Positions 11,192 to 22,765 of a stretch of DNA of 45,190 nucleotides are shown piece by piece. The stretch covers positions 1-45,190 of the forward strand of contig NZ_AVPT01000021.1 of assembly GCF_000768335.1 (NCBI RefSeq), given 5' to 3'. Each line of letters begins with the position of its first letter. Position 1 is the stretch's first letter. The notes under the pieces were generated by a model. That model did no database searches and was not told the DNA's origin. It was given only the letters and a program-made list of their open reading frames with translations. The translations under genes were made by a program, and so were the position numbers. This stretch comes from Lysobacter arseniciresistens ZS79. GTDB lineage: Bacteria > Pseudomonadota > Gammaproteobacteria > Xanthomonadales > Xanthomonadaceae.

Positions 11192-12004
11192 TCAGCGCTG
11201 GCAGTGGCCGCACCAGACGGTCGCGCGTTGGCCGACCATGGCGTGCCGCAGCGCGCGGCCACAGGCCGGGCAGGGCAGGCCGGCGCGGCCGTAGACCGAC
11301 AGCTCCTGCTCGAAGTAGCCCGGCGCGCCGTCGGGGCTGATGAAGTCGCGCAGGGTGGTGCCGCCGCGCGTGATCGCGTGGCCGAGCACCCGCTTCACTT
11401 CTTCGGCCAGCCGCCCGTAGCGCCCGCGCGAGATCCGCCCGGCCGGCCGCAGCGGCGAGATGCCGGCGGCGAACAGCGCCTCGGCGGCGTAGATGTTGCC
11501 GACCCCGACCACCACCGACTGGTCCATCAGGAAATTCTTGACCGGCGCGCTGCGGCCGCGTGACAGCGCGAACAGGTGGTCGCCGTCGAAGGCATCCGAC
11601 AGCGGCTCGGGACCGAGCGCGGCCAGCAGCGGATGGACCTCGCCGGGTGCCTGCCACAGCAGGCAGCCGAATCGGCGCGGGTCGTTGAAGCGCAACACGC
11701 GGCCGCCTTCCAGCACGAGGTCGACGTGGTCGTGCGCGCGCACCGGGGTGTCGGCCGGAAGCACCCGCAGGCTGCCGGACATGCCCAGGTGCAGCAACGC
11801 GCTGCCGGCTGCGGTGTCCAGCAGCAGGTACTTGGCCCGGCGCCGCACCGCGTCGATGGTCCGGCCCGGCAGCAGGGTCGACACTTCCGCCGCGATCGGC
11901 CAGCGCAGGCTGTCGCGGCGCAGCGTCGCGCCGAGCACGCGGCGGCCCTGCAGGTGGGGCGCCAGGCCGCGGCGGGTGGTCTCGACTTCGGGCAGTTCGG
12001 GCAT
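11192..12004 (-). CDS. mutM: Formamidopyrimidine-DNA glycosylase (Fpg/MutM)
   Basis: Bifunctional base-excision repair enzyme that removes 8-oxoguanine and other oxidised purines and cuts the abasic site. At 270 aa it has the normal length. The N-terminus [14 protein letters not shown] supplies the catalytic Pro2 and Glu3. RAKYLLLDT carries the conserved lysine, and [19 protein letters not shown] contains the helix-two-turn-helix. The C-terminal zinc finger is intact (C-x2-C-x16-C-x2-C, final 30 residues). No Shine-Dalgarno is seen; TAAGCT ends 6 nt before the ATG. It is divergent from the desaturase across 228 bp. Confidence 0.97.
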   Translation of the reverse strand: MPELPEVETTRRGLAPHLQGRRVLGATLRRDSLRWPIAAEVSTLLPGRTIDAVRRRAKYLLLDTAAGSALLHLGMSGSLRVLPADTPVRAHDHVDLVLEGGRVLRFNDPRRFGCLLWQAPGEVHPLLAALGPEPLSDAFDGDHLFALSRGRSAPVKNFLMDQSVVVGVGNIYAAEALFAAGISPLRPAGRISRGRYGRLAEEVKRVLGHAITRGGTTLRDFISPDGAPGYFEQELSVYGRAGLPCPACGRALRHAMVGQRATVWCGHCQR

Positions 12005-12232
12005 CGCGCAAGCTTAGTCGCGCCGGAGGCGGCCGGCGGCGGACTTGCTGAATGCGACGGGCGCCGCGCTTGCGCACGTCGATGAACACCCCCATCACGG
12101 AATGGACAGGCACCCGCGTGCGGGCCGGTGGGCGATGGCATCATGGTCCGGGGCTCGCATCGCCGCGTCCGCCGGCCCTGCCGCTGTCCCGCCCGTTTGC
12201 CCGCTGTCCCGCCGTATCGGAGTTCCGACGCA

Positions 12233-13417
12233 ATGCCCGCTTCCCTGCTCGATTTCCTCGCCGGCGGCCTGTTCCAGGCCGGCTGGGGCGCCCTCGCGCT
12301 GTACCTGCTGGTCGCGACCCAGCTGACCATCTTCTCGGTCACGCTGTACCTGCACCGCAGCCAGGCGCACCGCGCGGTCGACTTCCACCCGGTGATCGCG
12401 CACTTCTTCCGGTTCTGGACCTGGCTGACCACCTCGATGATCACGCGCGAGTGGGCCGCGATCCACCGCAAGCACCACGCCAGGTGCGAGACCGAGGAAG
12501 ACCCGCACAGCCCGCAGGTGAAGGGCATCGGGACCGTGTTCTGGCGCGGCGTGGAGCTGTACCGCGAGGCGCGCGGCGACCGCGAGTCGATCCAGAAGTA
12601 CGGCAAGGGCTGCCCGGACGACTGGATCGAGCGCCACCTGTACACCCCGCACGCGACCCTGGGCCCGACCCTGCTGCTGTTCATCAGCTTCGCGCTGTTC
12701 GGCTTCGCCGGCGTCGCGGTGTGGGCGATCCAGATGCTGTGGATCCCGTTCTGGGCCGCCGGCGTGGTCAACGGCCTCGGCCACTGGTGGGGCTACCGCA
12801 ACTTCGAGACCACCGACACCGCGACCAACCTCACCCCGTGGGGCGTGTGGATCGGCGGCGAGGAGCTGCACAACAACCACCACGCGTTCCCGAGCTCGGC
12901 CAAGTTCGCCCTGCGCCGGTTCGAGTTCGACATCGGCTGGAGCGCGATCAAGGCGCTGCAGGCGGTCGGGCTGGCGAAGGTGCTGCGCGTCGCGCCGTCG
13001 CTGGACGTGCGCCCGAACATCGCGATGCCCGACGGCGAGACCCTGAAGGCGCTGCTGGCGATCCGCTTCCAGGCGATGACCGACTACTACCGCAAGGTCA
13101 CCCTGCCGAGCCTGCGCGAGGGCGGCTCGAAGCTGCCGCGCGCGCTGCGCAAGGGCTTGGCCGACGGCGGCCGCTGGCTCGACGACGACAAGCGCGCGCG
13201 CCTGCAGGCGTGGCTGGCCGAGCGGCCGAAGATGGCGACGCTGGCCGAGTACCGCCAGCGCCTGCAGCAGGTGCTCGACGACCGCTCGCACGACGCCCAG
13301 ACCACGCTCGCCCGGTTGCAGGCCTGGTGCGCCGAGGCCGAGGCGACCGGGATCCAGTCGCTGCAGCAGTTCTCGGCGCGGCTGAAGGGCTACACCCTGG
13401 TGCCGGCGCGCGCCTGA
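12233..13417 (+). CDS. Acyl-CoA/acyl-lipid delta-9 fatty acid desaturase
   Basis: Membrane di-iron desaturase of 394 aa that introduces a double bond into saturated acyl chains to adjust membrane fluidity. The start at 12233 has a GGAG site 10 nt upstream. The three histidine boxes are HRSQAH (41-46), HRKHH (78-82) and HNNHH (213-217), with a further ligand His184 in NGLGHWWG. Hydrophobic segments lie at about 15-40, 50-70 and 142-180. The C-terminal helical tail of about 150 residues is also present in Pseudomonas DesB-type enzymes of similar length, so it is not unusual. The EF-hand gene starts 47 bp downstream. Confidence 0.93.
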   Translation: MPASLLDFLAGGLFQAGWGALALYLLVATQLTIFSVTLYLHRSQAHRAVDFHPVIAHFFRFWTWLTTSMITREWAAIHRKHHARCETEEDPHSPQVKGIGTVFWRGVELYREARGDRESIQKYGKGCPDDWIERHLYTPHATLGPTLLLFISFALFGFAGVAVWAIQMLWIPFWAAGVVNGLGHWWGYRNFETTDTATNLTPWGVWIGGEELHNNHHAFPSSAKFALRRFEFDIGWSAIKALQAVGLAKVLRVAPSLDVRPNIAMPDGETLKALLAIRFQAMTDYYRKVTLPSLREGGSKLPRALRKGLADGGRWLDDDKRARLQAWLAERPKMATLAEYRQRLQQVLDDRSHDAQTTLARLQAWCAEAEATGIQSLQQFSARLKGYTLVPARA

Positions 13418-13464
13418 GCCGGCGCGACACCCCCGTGACCGCGCCGGCCCCGCCACGCGAACGC

Positions 13465-13818
13465 ATGAAGCCCGCCGCGCTTGCTGCGGGCTTCGCGCTG
13501 GCCGCGATCGCCGGGGCGGCACTGGCGCCGCCGGCCGCCGCGCAGGTGACCGCGCCGTCGGCCTACCTGGAGCGGATCGACACCGACGGCAGCGGCGACG
13601 TATCGCTGGCCGAATACCAGCAGTGGATGGGCTACGCGTTCGAGCGCATGGATGCCGACGGCGACGGCGTGCTCGCCCCGCACGAACTGCCCGGCGGCCG
13701 CGGCCGGCCGGTGCGTCTGGCCGACCACCGCGCCGCGCTCGCCGCCGCGTTCGCACGGCAGGACGCCGACGGCGACGGCGTGCTCGACGCCGCCGAGCTG
13801 GCCGCGCCGCCACGCTGA
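13465..13818 (+). CDS. Exported EF-hand calcium-binding protein
   Basis: Small protein of 117 aa with a signal peptide (about 1-27, ending AAAQ) and three EF-hand loops: DTDGSGDVSLAE (39-50), DADGDGVLAPHE (63-74) and DADGDGVLDAAE (100-111). All carry the expected acidic ligands at loop positions 1, 3, 5 and 12. A GTG at 13435 is an alternative start adding 10 residues; the ATG was preferred because it gives a typical signal peptide. It probably binds Ca2+ in the periplasm or outside the cell. It may be cotranscribed with the desaturase; no functional link is evident. Its end is 25 bp from the end of the convergent DUF421 gene. Confidence 0.85.
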   Translation: MKPAALAAGFALAAIAGAALAPPAAAQVTAPSAYLERIDTDGSGDVSLAEYQQWMGYAFERMDADGDGVLAPHELPGGRGRPVRLADHRAALAAAFARQDADGDGVLDAAELAAPPR

Positions 13819-13843
13819 GCCGCCGCGCGCGCCGGCGTCAGGC

Positions 13844-14437
13844 TCAGGCGCCCTCTGCGTCCACCTGCGGCGCCCGGTGCCGGTCGGGGTCGAGCACGTA
13901 GGCCAGCAGGTCCTCGTCGGCCGGTTCGCGGTCGTTGAGGAACACGCTGATGTCGCCGGTCACCTCCAGCACCGCGCAATGCACCTGCGACAGCGAGCGG
14001 GCGCCTTTCATGCGCAGCTCGGCGTACAGCTCGCGGCGGGTGGTGCGCTCCTTGCGCAGCGCCTCGAAGTCGACCCGGCCGTCGCGCACCAGCACCCGCG
14101 GACGCGATTCCATGTAGTCGCGCAGCGGCCGCGAGTGTTCGGCCAGCGTCTCCAGCAGCACCATCACCAGGGTGACGCCGACCAGGATCAGCGCCGCGTA
14201 CACCAGCGGCACCGACGGGTACAGCAACGCGTCGCCGGCGGCCGAGCCCAGCGCGATCAGCAGCATCTGCTGCATCGGGCTGAGGTCCTGCTGGCCGCGC
14301 TTGCCCATCAACCGCAGCACCAGCATCAGGATCGCGAAGACCACCAGGATCTTGAACACGATCTCCAGCATGTAGAGCTTCGGCGGCAGCCCGAGCAGCA
14401 GGCGGTCCCAGTCGAATACGCGGATGTCGGTTTCCAT
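13844..14437 (-). CDS. DUF421 (YetF-like) membrane protein
   Basis: Inner-membrane protein of 197 aa. Three hydrophobic helices (about 21-42, 57-73, 76-97) are followed by a cytoplasmic alpha/beta domain containing [20 protein letters not shown] and a later VTGDISVFL strand, the pattern of the DUF421/YetF family. The family motif [11 protein letters not shown] (44-54) lies between helices 1 and 2. The start at 14437 gives [10 protein letters not shown]; longer frames upstream are antisense to acs. Function in the family is poorly known. It is divergent from acs (157-bp gap) and convergent with the EF-hand gene. Confidence 0.88.
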   Translation of the reverse strand: METDIRVFDWDRLLLGLPPKLYMLEIVFKILVVFAILMLVLRLMGKRGQQDLSPMQQMLLIALGSAAGDALLYPSVPLVYAALILVGVTLVMVLLETLAEHSRPLRDYMESRPRVLVRDGRVDFEALRKERTTRRELYAELRMKGARSLSQVHCAVLEVTGDISVFLNDREPADEDLLAYVLDPDRHRAPQVDAEGA

Positions 14438-14594
14438 GGCGGCCCTTCGCGGTGAGGCCGCCAGTTGGCACCGGCGACGGGCAAGGCGGGGTGACGGATG
14501 CGACGCCCGTCGACGCGCCCGCGGTGCGCGCTGGGGCACACTGGGGCCTGCGGCGGTCGCCCGCCGCGCCCGTCGAACAGCCCAGGAGCGCGCC

Positions 14595-16547
<1,953 letters not shown>

Positions 16548-16562
16548 CCGGGCCGGCGGCGG

Positions 16563-19500
16563 CTACTCCACCGCGATGCGCCGCCCCTGCGGCAGCGCCG
16601 CGGTGAGCCAGTCCAGCGTGGCGCCACGCATGCCGGTGCTCGCCACCTGGGAGCCACGGCCGGAGGCGTCACACGGCCCCAGCCGCGCGTCCGCCGGCAC
16701 CAGGCTATGCAACGCGACCTGCGCCGCTACGTCGCCGACGCGGTGGGCCTCGGCGTGGCTGGCGAGCAGCTGCGCGGTCGCGGTTTCGTGCTCGCCGCGG
16801 GCCAGCGCCAGCAGCATCGCGACCACGTCCATCCGCAGGTCGGTGGCCCACAGCTCCGGCGGCAGCATCGTTCGGGCGGTGGCAAGGTGGCTCGCGGCGC
16901 CCTGCCAGTCGCCGGTGGCGGCGCTGTTCTCGGCCAGGCCGAGTTCGGCGTGCCCCTGCAGCCAGTGGTAGCCGGTGCCCTGCAGTGCCGCGACGGCCTC
17001 CCGGTACAGCGTGGCGGCCTGCTCGTGGCGGCCGTTGCGGTCCAGCAGGTAGGCCAGCTCGATGCCGTCGCTCCAGCGGTCCGGTGACGGCGGCTGGCCG
17101 GTGACCTCGGCGGCCAGCGCGTCCAGCCGCTGGTCGGCGGCCGGGGTGTCACCGGCCATCTGGTCGAGCCAGGCGCCCAGCCACTGCGCGCGCAGCTCCA
17201 CGAACGGCTCGTCGGTGCTGCCGCAGCGGTCCAGCTCGATCCGCGCCTGGTCCATCCGGCCCTGCAGCACCAGCAGGTCGCCGCGGGCGCAGGCCAGCCG
17301 CGCCAGGGTGGTCTCCGGCAGCCCCGGCAGGCCCTTGCGCTGCAGCCGCTGCGGGGTCTGGCCGAGCGCCGCCATCGCGCCGGCATAGTCGCCGTGCAGG
17401 GCCTGGATGAAGGCCTCGAACTGGTCGAGCCAGACCGACTCGTCGGCGGCCAGGTCGTCGTGGCGGATCCGCCGCACGCGCTCGCGGGCCTGGTCGAACT
17501 GGCCGGTCAGCAGGTCCTCGTTGAGCAGGTCCAGCTCCAGCGCGCGCAGGCCCAGCGCGTCGCCGGCGGCCTCCGCCGCGGCGCTGGCCTGCTCCAGCCG
17601 CGTCCGGTACATCGCCAGGTCGCCGGCGGCGTAGTGCTGGAACGCCGAGCGCCGCAGCAGCTGGATCTCGATGCTGCGGTAGCCGCCGGCGTACGCACGC
17701 GCCAGCAGCGTGTCGAACCGCGTGTAGTCACCCGGCGGGCCGGTCAGGTCGGCCGAGACGCGCGCGTACAGCGCGTCCAGATCGGCGCCGATCGACTCGT
17801 ACAGCTTCGCCGCCTCCTCGAAGCCGGAGCGGTCGGCCTTCGGCCCGTGCTGGTAGACCTCGACCATCGCCAGCAGGTGCAGGGCGCCGGCCAGTTCGCG
17901 TTCCCAGCCGGCGCCGGCCGCGCGCGCCATCGCCTCGGTCCGGCCGGCATGTTCGCGCACGGCCGCCGGGTCGCCCTGCGAGAACGCGATGTCGGCGCGG
18001 GTCAGGTGCCAGCGGATGCGCACGTTGGCCGGCTGGGCCTGCCAGTCGACCGTGTCGAGCGTGGCCAGCGCCGCCTCGGGGTTGCCGGAGCGGTACTGGT
18101 AGCCGGCCTGGTCGAGCCGGAAGCCGGTCTTGCCGGGGTAGTCGCGGGCCAGCGCGTTGTAGGCGTCCGCGGCCTCGAGGTAGCGCTGCGGGTCGACCGT
18201 CAGCGCGGCGGCGTCGAGCACCCGGCGTGCGTCGTCTTCCAGCGGGGTCAGGCGGCTGAGTGCCGCCCCCATGTGGGCGACCGCCGGTCGGGCCTGGCCC
18301 AGTCGCGCGAGGCTCATCGACAGTTGCAGGTGGGCCAGCCCGAAGCCGGGGGCGCGCTCGACCACGGCCTCCAGCGCCTCGACGCTGCCGGCGAGGTCGC
18401 GCCGCGCGTAGCGGTCGTAGGCGGCGGCGTAGGCGCGGGCGGTGTCGGCGTCGATCGCCAGCGCCGGCCAGGCGGCGTCCGCACGGGCCGGCAGCAGCGC
18501 CGCCAGCACCTGCGAGGACAACTGGTCGACCAGCGCGGGGATCTCCTCGGCGCTGCCGCGCAGCTCGACGTTGCGCGGGCCGTCGGGTCCGTCGAGGCGG
18601 GCGCGGACGAAGTACTCGTCGGGCCGCCCCGCGGCGGTGCCGGAGGCCAGCAGCACGACCCGCGGGGCCAGTTCGCCGGCGTCGGCGGCGAGGTGGGCCT
18701 CCGTCAGCAGCATGGCCTCGGGCAGCGAATCGAGCTTGAACTCCAGCCACGCGTGCAGCAGCGCGGTCGGCCAGCTGCGGTCGCGGTCCGTGCCTTCGCC
18801 GACCTCGACCAGCGCGATTGCGACCGGTCCGGTGCCCGCGGTGCCGGTGCGCCACGGCGACAGCAGCAGCGCGGCGGCGACCACCAGGAGCGCCACCGCC
18901 GCGGCCGCGCCGCCGATGAGCAGGCGGCGTCGCGGCAGGCGTGTGCGGGAGCGGCCCGGCGCGGCGTGCCGGGCGGGCGGGACAGGTGGGGCCGGGACGA
19001 AGGCCGGGTCCGGCGCCGGTGTCGTGGCCGGATCGAGCGCCTCGACGGCGTCACGGGACGGCGGCGCGGTCACGGGCTCCGGTGTTGCCGGAGTCACTGG
19101 CCGCTCCTCCGACGCAATTCCGGAGGCCGGTGCCGCAACGGCATCCGCCGGCGGAACCGGCGCGGAAGCCTCCGCGGCCGCCGTACCGGCAGTCGACAGC
19201 GGGCCCGCCGGTGGAACCGGCAGACCAGCGGCCGTCGGATCGACGACGGCCTCCGCCGCCACCGCCGGGTCCGCCGCCTGTCCAGGCTCGCTCCCTGCCA
19301 CCACCGACACCGCACCCGGCGGTTCGAACACGTACCCGCTCTTGGCCACCGTCCGCACCCAGTCACGGCGCGCCGGGCCAAGCGCCTTGCGCAGCATCCA
19401 GATGCTCTGCGACAGGTTGGCGTCCTCGACCACCAGCCCCGGCCAGACCTGCTCGAACAGCGACGCCCGCGAGTGCAGCACCCGCGGCCGGGCCAGGAAC

Positions 19501-19646
19501 ACCAGCAGCAGGTCGAACACCCGCTGCGGCAGTTCGACCTGCTGTTCAGGTCCCTCCACCTGCCGGTAGCGCAGGTCGATCCGCAGGTCGCCGACCTGCA
19601 GACGGGTGGCATCGAGCGGCCAGGGTGCGCCGTCCCGTTCTGTCAC
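16563..19646 (-). CDS. CadC-like membrane transcriptional regulator with TPR region
   Basis: Protein of 1027 aa. The start used is a GTG at 19646 with a purine-rich GGGGAGAGAG site just upstream; an ATG at 19703 would add 19 residues. An OmpR/CadC-type winged-helix DNA-binding domain (about 15-110) ends with the typical VRTVAKSGYVFE strand. It is followed by a Pro/Ala-rich linker (about 125-235), a single transmembrane helix (about 242-265), then about 760 residues of TPR-like helical repeats expected in the periplasm. This topology, with DNA-binding inside and a sensor outside, is that of ToxR/CadC-type one-component regulators. It is divergent from a secreted S8 protease across 432 bp, which makes that gene a candidate target. 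Confidence 0.88.
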   Translation of the reverse strand: MTERDGAPWPLDATRLQVGDLRIDLRYRQVEGPEQQVELPQRVFDLLLVFLARPRVLHSRASLFEQVWPGLVVEDANLSQSIWMLRKALGPARRDWVRTVAKSGYVFEPPGAVSVVAGSEPGQAADPAVAAEAVVDPTAAGLPVPPAGPLSTAGTAAAEASAPVPPADAVAAPASGIASEERPVTPATPEPVTAPPSRDAVEALDPATTPAPDPAFVPAPPVPPARHAAPGRSRTRLPRRRLLIGGAAAAVALLVVAAALLLSPWRTGTAGTGPVAIALVEVGEGTDRDRSWPTALLHAWLEFKLDSLPEAMLLTEAHLAADAGELAPRVVLLASGTAAGRPDEYFVRARLDGPDGPRNVELRGSAEEIPALVDQLSSQVLAALLPARADAAWPALAIDADTARAYAAAYDRYARRDLAGSVEALEAVVERAPGFGLAHLQLSMSLARLGQARPAVAHMGAALSRLTPLEDDARRVLDAAALTVDPQRYLEAADAYNALARDYPGKTGFRLDQAGYQYRSGNPEAALATLDTVDWQAQPANVRIRWHLTRADIAFSQGDPAAVREHAGRTEAMARAAGAGWERELAGALHLLAMVEVYQHGPKADRSGFEEAAKLYESIGADLDALYARVSADLTGPPGDYTRFDTLLARAYAGGYRSIEIQLLRRSAFQHYAAGDLAMYRTRLEQASAAAEAAGDALGLRALELDLLNEDLLTGQFDQARERVRRIRHDDLAADESVWLDQFEAFIQALHGDYAGAMAALGQTPQRLQRKGLPGLPETTLARLACARGDLLVLQGRMDQARIELDRCGSTDEPFVELRAQWLGAWLDQMAGDTPAADQRLDALAAEVTGQPPSPDRWSDGIELAYLLDRNGRHEQAATLYREAVAALQGTGYHWLQGHAELGLAENSAATGDWQGAASHLATARTMLPPELWATDLRMDVVAMLLALARGEHETATAQLLASHAEAHRVGDVAAQVALHSLVPADARLGPCDASGRGSQVASTGMRGATLDWLTAALPQGRRIAVE

Positions 19647-20078
19647 AGCTCTCTCTCCCCGGGCGGCGCGGCCGCGCCGAACGGACCGCGGCGTCGCCAC
19701 CAACGGCCAATGAATTCAAACAGTTATGCCCTGATCCATGGGCCTGGGAGAACTCCGGCACTGCATCTTTTAGAACTTAATGAGACCGAATTTAGCACCC
19801 CGCAGAAGCGCCGACCCGATCCGGTCACATACATCTGCATGGTGCTCCGGCGCCGGTCAGGATGACAGGCGGCGGGAGCGCGCGGGATCGCGACAGAGGC
19901 GGCACGGAACGCCGGACAGCGATACCACGGTCGTGGACGCCGGGATGGATCCGCATCCACGACCTCCTTTATTTCCGGACCCTCCAACGGCATCGGGACG
20001 ATGCCTGCGGGCCACAGGGGGTCGGGTCCGGACCTTGAGACTGATACCCAGCCAGGCACACGCCAGGGGAATTCCACG
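19647..20078. other. 432-bp divergent regulatory region (regulator / S8 protease)
   Basis: This gap must hold promoters for both the CadC-like regulator (minus) and the S8 protease (plus). The part from about 19700 to 19800 is clearly richer in A/T than its surroundings, with runs such as ttttagaacttaatg, as expected for a promoter or regulator-binding zone. No convincing -35/-10 pair, coding frame or RNA gene could be picked by eye. Confidence 0.5.
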
Positions 20079-22202
20079 ATGTCCACAGGTTCCAATCCGC
20101 ACCGCATGCGCAAGCATGCCCTCGCCGCCGCCACCGCGGCCGCTCTCACCGCCGCCATGGTCGCCGCGCCGGCCGCCGCCGCCGGCAACGGCCTGGTCAA
20201 CGCTTCCGGCCTGCAGTCGGACGCCAGCAACGACCGCTTCATCGTCAAGTACAAGGACGGCGCCGACGAGCGCGTCAACCCGGCCGCGCTGCGCCGCTCG
20301 CTCAACGCCGCCGCGCAGGCAACCGTGCACGGCAAGGCGCTGGGCCTGCACAAGCTGCGCAACATCGCGACCGGCGCGACCGTGCTCAAGACGCAGAAGA
20401 AGCTCGGCCGCTTCGAAGCCGAGGCGCTGATGCGCCGGCTGGCCGCGGACCCGGACGTCGCCTACGTCGAGGTCGACCGGCTGATGCAGCCGATCCTGAC
20501 CCCCAACGACACCTACTACAACGACTACCAGTGGCACTACTACGAGGCCGCCGGCGGCATCAATGCCGATGACGCCTGGAACGCCACCACCGGCACCGGC
20601 ATCGTGGTCGCGGTGCTGGACACCGGCATCACGGACCACAGCGACCTCAATGCCAACATGATTGCCGGCTACGACTTCATCAGCGATGCCTCCATCGCCG
20701 GCGACGGCAACGGCCGCGACAGTGATCCGAGCGACGAAGGCGACGCTTCAGGCGGCCGCAATTCGAGCTGGCATGGCACCCACGTGACCGGCACCGTGGC
20801 GGCGGTGACCAACAACAACTCCGGCGTCGCCGGCGTTGCTTACGGCGCCAAGGTTTCGCCAGTGCGCGTACTCGGCAAGGGCGGCGGTTACACCTCCGAC
20901 ATCGTCGACGGCATCGTCTGGGCCGCCGGCGGCAGCGTCTCGGGCGTGCCGTCCAACCCGAACCCCGCCGAGGTCATCAACATGAGCCTGGGCGGCGGCG
21001 GCGGCTGCTCGTCCAGCTACCAGAACGCGATCAACTTCGCGGTCGGCCAGGGCACCACCGTGGTGGTGGCCGCCGGCAACAGCAACGACGAGACCGCCGG
21101 CTACACTCCGGCCAGCTGCGACAACGTGATCGCGGTGGCGTCCACCACGCGCGACGGCAGCCGTTCGAGCTTCTCCAACTACGGCAGCCTGATCGACGTG
21201 GCCGCGCCGGGCAGCGACATCGCCTCGACCATCAACACCGGCACCACCACGCCAGCGTCGGAAGGCTACAGCCTGTTGTCGGGCACCTCGATGGCCAGCC
21301 CGCATGTGGCCGGTGTCGTCGCACTGATGCAGGCCGCCGCCGGCGGCACGCTGAGCCCGGCAGAGATCGAGTCGACCCTCAAGAGCACCCTGCGTGCGTT
21401 CCCCTCCACCCCCGATCGCGACATCGGTGACGGCATCGTCGACGCCGCGGCGGCGGTCGCTGCCGTGTCCGACGGTGGCGGCGGCGGCGGTGGCGGCGGT
21501 GGCGGCGGCGACGGCACCCTGCAGAAGGGCGTGCCGGTGAGCGGGCTGTCGGCCAGCACGGGCAGCGACGTCACCTTCACCTTCGAGGTCCCGGCCGGCG
21601 CGAGCAACCTGTCGTTCACGATGTCCGGCGGCAGCGGCGATGCCGACCTGTACGTCAAGCGCGGCAGCGCCCCGACCGACAGCAGCTACGACTGCCGTCC
21701 GTGGCGCAGCGGCAATGCCGAGACCTGCAGCTTTGCGACGCCGACCGCGGGCACCTACCACGTCCGCATCAAGGCGTACTCGAGCTTCAGCAACGTGAGC
21801 CTGGTGGCCGACTACACCGCCGGCGATGGTGGCGGCGATGGCGGCGGCGACACCGGTCCGCAGACCTACACCAACAGCACCGACTACACCATCTACGACA
21901 ACAGCTACACCACCAGCTGGCTGACCGTGTCGGGCCGCAGCGGCTATGCCCCGGCGACCACCCGCGTCGACGTCGACATCCGCCACAGCTACCGCGGCGA
22001 CCTGAAGGTCGAGCTGATCGCGCCCGACGGCAGCGCATACCTGATCAAGGCTGCCAACAGCCGCGACAGCGCCGACAACGTCATCGGCTACGCGACCCTC
22101 GATCTGTCGAGCGAGCAGCTCAACGGCCGCTGGACGTTGAAGGCGACCGACAACTGGACCGGCGACACCGGCTACATCAACAGCTGGGGCATCACGTTCT
22201 GA
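20079..22202 (+). CDS. Secreted subtilisin-like (S8) protease with PPC and P domains
   Basis: Predicted extracellular endopeptidase of 707 aa. The start has AGGGGA 8 nt upstream. Order: signal peptide (about 1-36), I9-like propeptide (52-137), catalytic domain with Asp181 (VLDTG), His232 (HGTHVTG), Asn334 (AAGNS) and Ser404 (GTSMASPHVAG), a 12-Gly linker (466-477), PPC domain (about 480-580), a second Gly/Asp linker, and a proprotein-convertase P domain (about 592-707) with DVDIRHSYRGDL and NSWGITF. It is more divergent in its tail than its paralogue at 98-1984, which ends after the PPC domain. An intrinsic terminator follows 23 bp after the stop. It is probably controlled by the divergent membrane regulator (inference from position). 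Confidence 0.95.
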   Translation: MSTGSNPHRMRKHALAAATAAALTAAMVAAPAAAAGNGLVNASGLQSDASNDRFIVKYKDGADERVNPAALRRSLNAAAQATVHGKALGLHKLRNIATGATVLKTQKKLGRFEAEALMRRLAADPDVAYVEVDRLMQPILTPNDTYYNDYQWHYYEAAGGINADDAWNATTGTGIVVAVLDTGITDHSDLNANMIAGYDFISDASIAGDGNGRDSDPSDEGDASGGRNSSWHGTHVTGTVAAVTNNNSGVAGVAYGAKVSPVRVLGKGGGYTSDIVDGIVWAAGGSVSGVPSNPNPAEVINMSLGGGGGCSSSYQNAINFAVGQGTTVVVAAGNSNDETAGYTPASCDNVIAVASTTRDGSRSSFSNYGSLIDVAAPGSDIASTINTGTTTPASEGYSLLSGTSMASPHVAGVVALMQAAAGGTLSPAEIESTLKSTLRAFPSTPDRDIGDGIVDAAAAVAAVSDGGGGGGGGGGGGDGTLQKGVPVSGLSASTGSDVTFTFEVPAGASNLSFTMSGGSGDADLYVKRGSAPTDSSYDCRPWRSGNAETCSFATPTAGTYHVRIKAYSSFSNVSLVADYTAGDGGGDGGGDTGPQTYTNSTDYTIYDNSYTTSWLTVSGRSGYAPATTRVDVDIRHSYRGDLKVELIAPDGSAYLIKAANSRDSADNVIGYATLDLSSEQLNGRWTLKATDNWTGDTGYINSWGITF
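21474..21509 (+). repeat. GGN trinucleotide tract encoding 12 glycines
   Basis: Twelve consecutive GGT/GGC codons form the linker between the catalytic and PPC domains. Slippage here would change the linker by whole residues and keep the frame. Confidence 0.85.
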
Positions 22203-22225
22203 TCCAGCGTAACGGCTGACCCTGG

Positions 22226-22252
22226 AAACCCGCCGCAAGGCGGGTTTTCTTT
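22226..22252 (+). terminator. Rho-independent terminator of the S8 protease
   Basis: A perfect 9-bp stem (22226-22234 with 22239-22247) with a GCAA tetraloop, followed by a T-rich tract (ttttcttt), 23 bp past the stop codon. Confidence 0.9.
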
Positions 22253-22295
22253 ATCCGGCAATGCAGCCAGGAGGCGGCGCGCGCACTCCGGCCGG

Positions 22296-22327
22296 CACAA
22301 AAAAACCCGCCGTGAGGCGGGTTTTTG
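22296..22327 (-). terminator. Bidirectional-looking terminator after rpmG
   Basis: A perfect 11-bp stem (22301-22311 with 22316-22326, loop GTGA) with A and T runs at its outer ends. On the minus strand it gives a hairpin followed by a T run, 24 bp past the rpmG stop. It lies about 50 bp from the protease terminator, so the two convergent units are doubly insulated. Confidence 0.88.
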
Positions 22328-22350
22328 GTGACTCGAACAAGCCGGAAGGC

Positions 22351-22515
22351 TTACTTGATCTTTCCTTCCTTGTACATCACGTGCTTGCGAACGACGGGAT
22401 CGTACTTCTTCATCTCCATCTTGTTCGGCGTGTTTTTCTTGTTCTTGTCGGTGGTGTAGAAGTGACCGGTACCGGCCGAAGAGATCATGCGGATCTTGTC
22501 GCGCTTGCCTGCCAT
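22351..22515 (-). CDS. rpmG: 50S ribosomal protein L33
   Basis: A 54-residue protein read directly from the minus strand, beginning [20 protein letters not shown] and ending [11 protein letters not shown], a close match to bacterial L33. It lacks the Cys pairs of zinc-binding L33 variants, so it is the zinc-free type. It follows rpmB after 13 bp, the usual rpmB-rpmG operon, and is followed by a strong terminator. Confidence 0.97.
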   Translation of the reverse strand: MAGKRDKIRMISSAGTGHFYTTDKNKKNTPNKMEMKKYDPVVRKHVMYKEGKIK

Positions 22516-22528
22516 GATTCAGTCCTCC

Positions 22529-22765
22529 TCAGATCTTTTCGCCGCGTGCGCGGAGATCGGCGAGGACGGCGTCGATGCCGTTCTTGTCGATGGTGCGCAG
22601 GGCCTTGGTGGAAACACGCAGCTTGATCCAGCGGTTCTCGCTGGCGACCCAGAACCGGCGTTCGTGCAGGTTGGGCATGAAGCGGCGGCGGGTCTTGTTC
22701 ATGGCGTGCGAGACGTTGTTGCCGGTCGTCGTTCGCTTGCCGGTTACTTGGCATACACGGGACAT
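22529..22765 (-). CDS. rpmB: 50S ribosomal protein L28
   Basis: A 78-residue protein starting [20 protein letters not shown], the typical L28 N-terminus, followed by [23 protein letters not shown] ribosome site lies just upstream of the ATG. It is the first gene of the rpmB-rpmG unit, with a candidate promoter at 22965-22993 and a leader of roughly 190 nt. Only one Cys is present, so no zinc site is expected. Confidence 0.97.
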   Translation of the reverse strand: MSRVCQVTGKRTTTGNNVSHAMNKTRRRFMPNLHERRFWVASENRWIKLRVSTKALRTIDKNGIDAVLADLRARGEKI

